This document shows, one piece after another, positions 63,049 through 64,000 of a stretch of DNA of 64,000 nucleotides. The stretch covers positions 26,641 through 90,640 of the forward strand of contig CAZOOR010000002.1 of NCBI GenBank assembly GCA_964581505.1, in the 5' to 3' direction. A model generated the notes under the pieces. That model did not search any database and was not told the origin of the DNA. It saw only the letters and a list, made by a program, of their open reading frames with translations. A program made the translations under genes and the position numbers. Position 1 is the first letter of the stretch; every line of letters begins with the position of its first letter. This stretch comes from CAZOOR01 sp964581505. Lineage in GTDB: Bacteria; Bacteroidota; Ignavibacteria; Kapaibacteriales; UBA2268.

Positions 63049-64000
63049 ATGGAAATAGTAAGAACAATTGTAATATTAATTTCAATTATTCTTTCCTCAA
63101 TATCATTACCAGCAGTACATAAGAACTGGAAAGTAATTGATGAACTTGGCAGCCAATGTCTTAAAAAAGAATATATAATGTTGAAGTGTGCCGATTCACT
63201 TAATTTTATGATATGGGGAACTTATGACGGTCCGGGCGGTCATTTCTTCAGAAGAACAACAGATGGGGGTAAGACATGGAAAGAAGTTTATAGGAACAAG
63301 GGGTTTGTAAATTATCCTAAATATAAATTTGTACCGAGAATTAAAGATGTAGCATATCCTAATACGAAACTGTTTATCGCAGTCGGCGATTCTGGTCTGA
63401 TAGTAAGAAGTACAGATAATGGTGAAACTTGGTCGAGCTATAGACTTGATACGGGTAGGATTATTTTAAGAATCAGAATGTATGACGATAAATACGGTAT
63501 AATAATTGGTGGGCCTCATGTCAACAAACATATTGAATACTATGAGACAACAGACGGCGGATTAAGTTGGAATAAATTTGCCAATCCTGCATTATTTGAG
63601 CATACATATATTCATGATATTGCATTACTCAACAGAAATTTATTTTATACTTCTGCATATTATTCTAAAGGCATATATCCACCGAATATGCCGAGAGTTA
63701 AGAATAATTTTCTCGAATGGGACACATTGCCAAAACCGGGTGACGGAGGACTGATGGATTTCGTCAATGAGGATGTCGGTTGGTGTGCCGGTGGCAAATC
63801 TCTTGACGACGAGTTGTTGAATTTCACACAAACCGTTTACAAAACGAGAAATGCAGGTTTGTCCTGGTTCACTCAAATTGATACAAATAATAGAAATAGA
63901 CCAATGGAAGACATAAGATTTTACAATAAACATTATGGCATCGTAGCCGGTTCGTTAGGACAAGTAGCAATGACAACTGACGGTGGTGAAAGTTGGGACT
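63049..64000 (+). CDS. Secreted BNR-repeat protein, partial (runs off the window end)
   Basis: ATG at 63049 opens a frame with no stop to 64000, 317 residues. A signal-like start (MEIVRTIVILISIILSSISLPAVHK) precedes BNR Asp-box repeats: TTDGGKTWK, STDNGETWS, TTDGGLSWN, and, at the very end, TTDGGESWD. The spacing and repeats match the larger protein at 59.3 kb, so it is likely a third member of this secreted propeller group, possibly with a T9SS domain beyond the window. It is separated from that gene only by a trans-sulfuration enzyme. Confidence 0.78.
   Translation, partial: MEIVRTIVILISIILSSISLPAVHKNWKVIDELGSQCLKKEYIMLKCADSLNFMIWGTYDGPGGHFFRRTTDGGKTWKEVYRNKGFVNYPKYKFVPRIKDVAYPNTKLFIAVGDSGLIVRSTDNGETWSSYRLDTGRIILRIRMYDDKYGIIIGGPHVNKHIEYYETTDGGLSWNKFANPALFEHTYIHDIALLNRNLFYTSAYYSKGIYPPNMPRVKNNFLEWDTLPKPGDGGLMDFVNEDVGWCAGGKSLDDELLNFTQTVYKTRNAGLSWFTQIDTNNRNRPMEDIRFYNKHYGIVAGSLGQVAMTTDGGESWD

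Overview
The window is 64 kb of A/T-rich chromosome from a Gram-negative bacterium of the Bacteroidota/Chlorobiota (FCB) assemblage. The best guess is the Ignavibacteria/Kapabacteria side of Chlorobiota; the phylum is an inference from gene content. Supporting features are a PorX-type response regulator with a PglZ domain (type IX secretion regulation), T9SS-like C-terminal sorting domains on secreted BNR-repeat proteins, an F-ATPase cluster without atpD/atpC, a split glycine decarboxylase (only the A subunit is present), a TonB C-terminal domain protein, many lipoproteins, and promoters of the TTG-N19/20-TAnnTTTG type in front of all three tRNA genes. There is no rRNA, IS element, prophage or CRISPR array.

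Layout. 1-7.8 kb: two small coiled-coil lipoproteins, valS, an isolated nuoF, and a radC-rnr pair. 7.8-13.4 kb: a TonB-C-like secreted protein, a GT2 glycosyltransferase, an HEXXH dipeptidase lipoprotein and porX. 13.7-18.9 kb: gap-pgk, gcvPA-divIC and a ROK kinase. 18.9-26 kb: envelope and polysaccharide functions (heparinase II/III-like lyase, CPBP protease, TPR protein, NamZ-like muramidase, NAGPA-domain phosphodiester glycosidase). 26-33.4 kb: enoyl-CoA hydratase followed by atpZ, an AtpI-like gene, atpB, E, F, H, A, then hldD, then atpG. 33.5-38.7 kb: a barrel-like protein, then miaA-dacB and mnmA-umuD. 38.7-47.5 kb: tRNA-Pro, an AlbA_2 regulator, a T9SS cargo protein, a repeat-rich intergenic block, pyrH-frr, and a variable-looking segment with two tRNA-Val genes, two lipoproteins and a RelE-like toxin candidate with an unusual partner. 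47.5-64 kb: a BatA/VWA protein, a TPR lipoprotein, a sigma-54 response regulator, clpS, nuoL-nuoM-nuoN, a T9SS cargo protein, a trans-sulfuration enzyme and a truncated BNR-repeat protein.

Most of the window is core metabolism and housekeeping in short operons, each closed by an easily seen hairpin terminator. Energy genes (nuoF, nuoLMN, F0F1) are scattered rather than joined in one block. The envelope theme (hldD, dacB, namZ, NAGPA, GT2, lipoproteins) and the T9SS theme (porX plus two or three cargo proteins) recur across it. I found no complete, clearly new defence or mobile system. The items most worth a second look are the 45.2-46.0 kb toxin-like pair beside tRNA-Val, the hldD insertion in the ATP synthase operon, the 41.1-41.8 kb repeat block, and the ROK kinase without the family's zinc motif.
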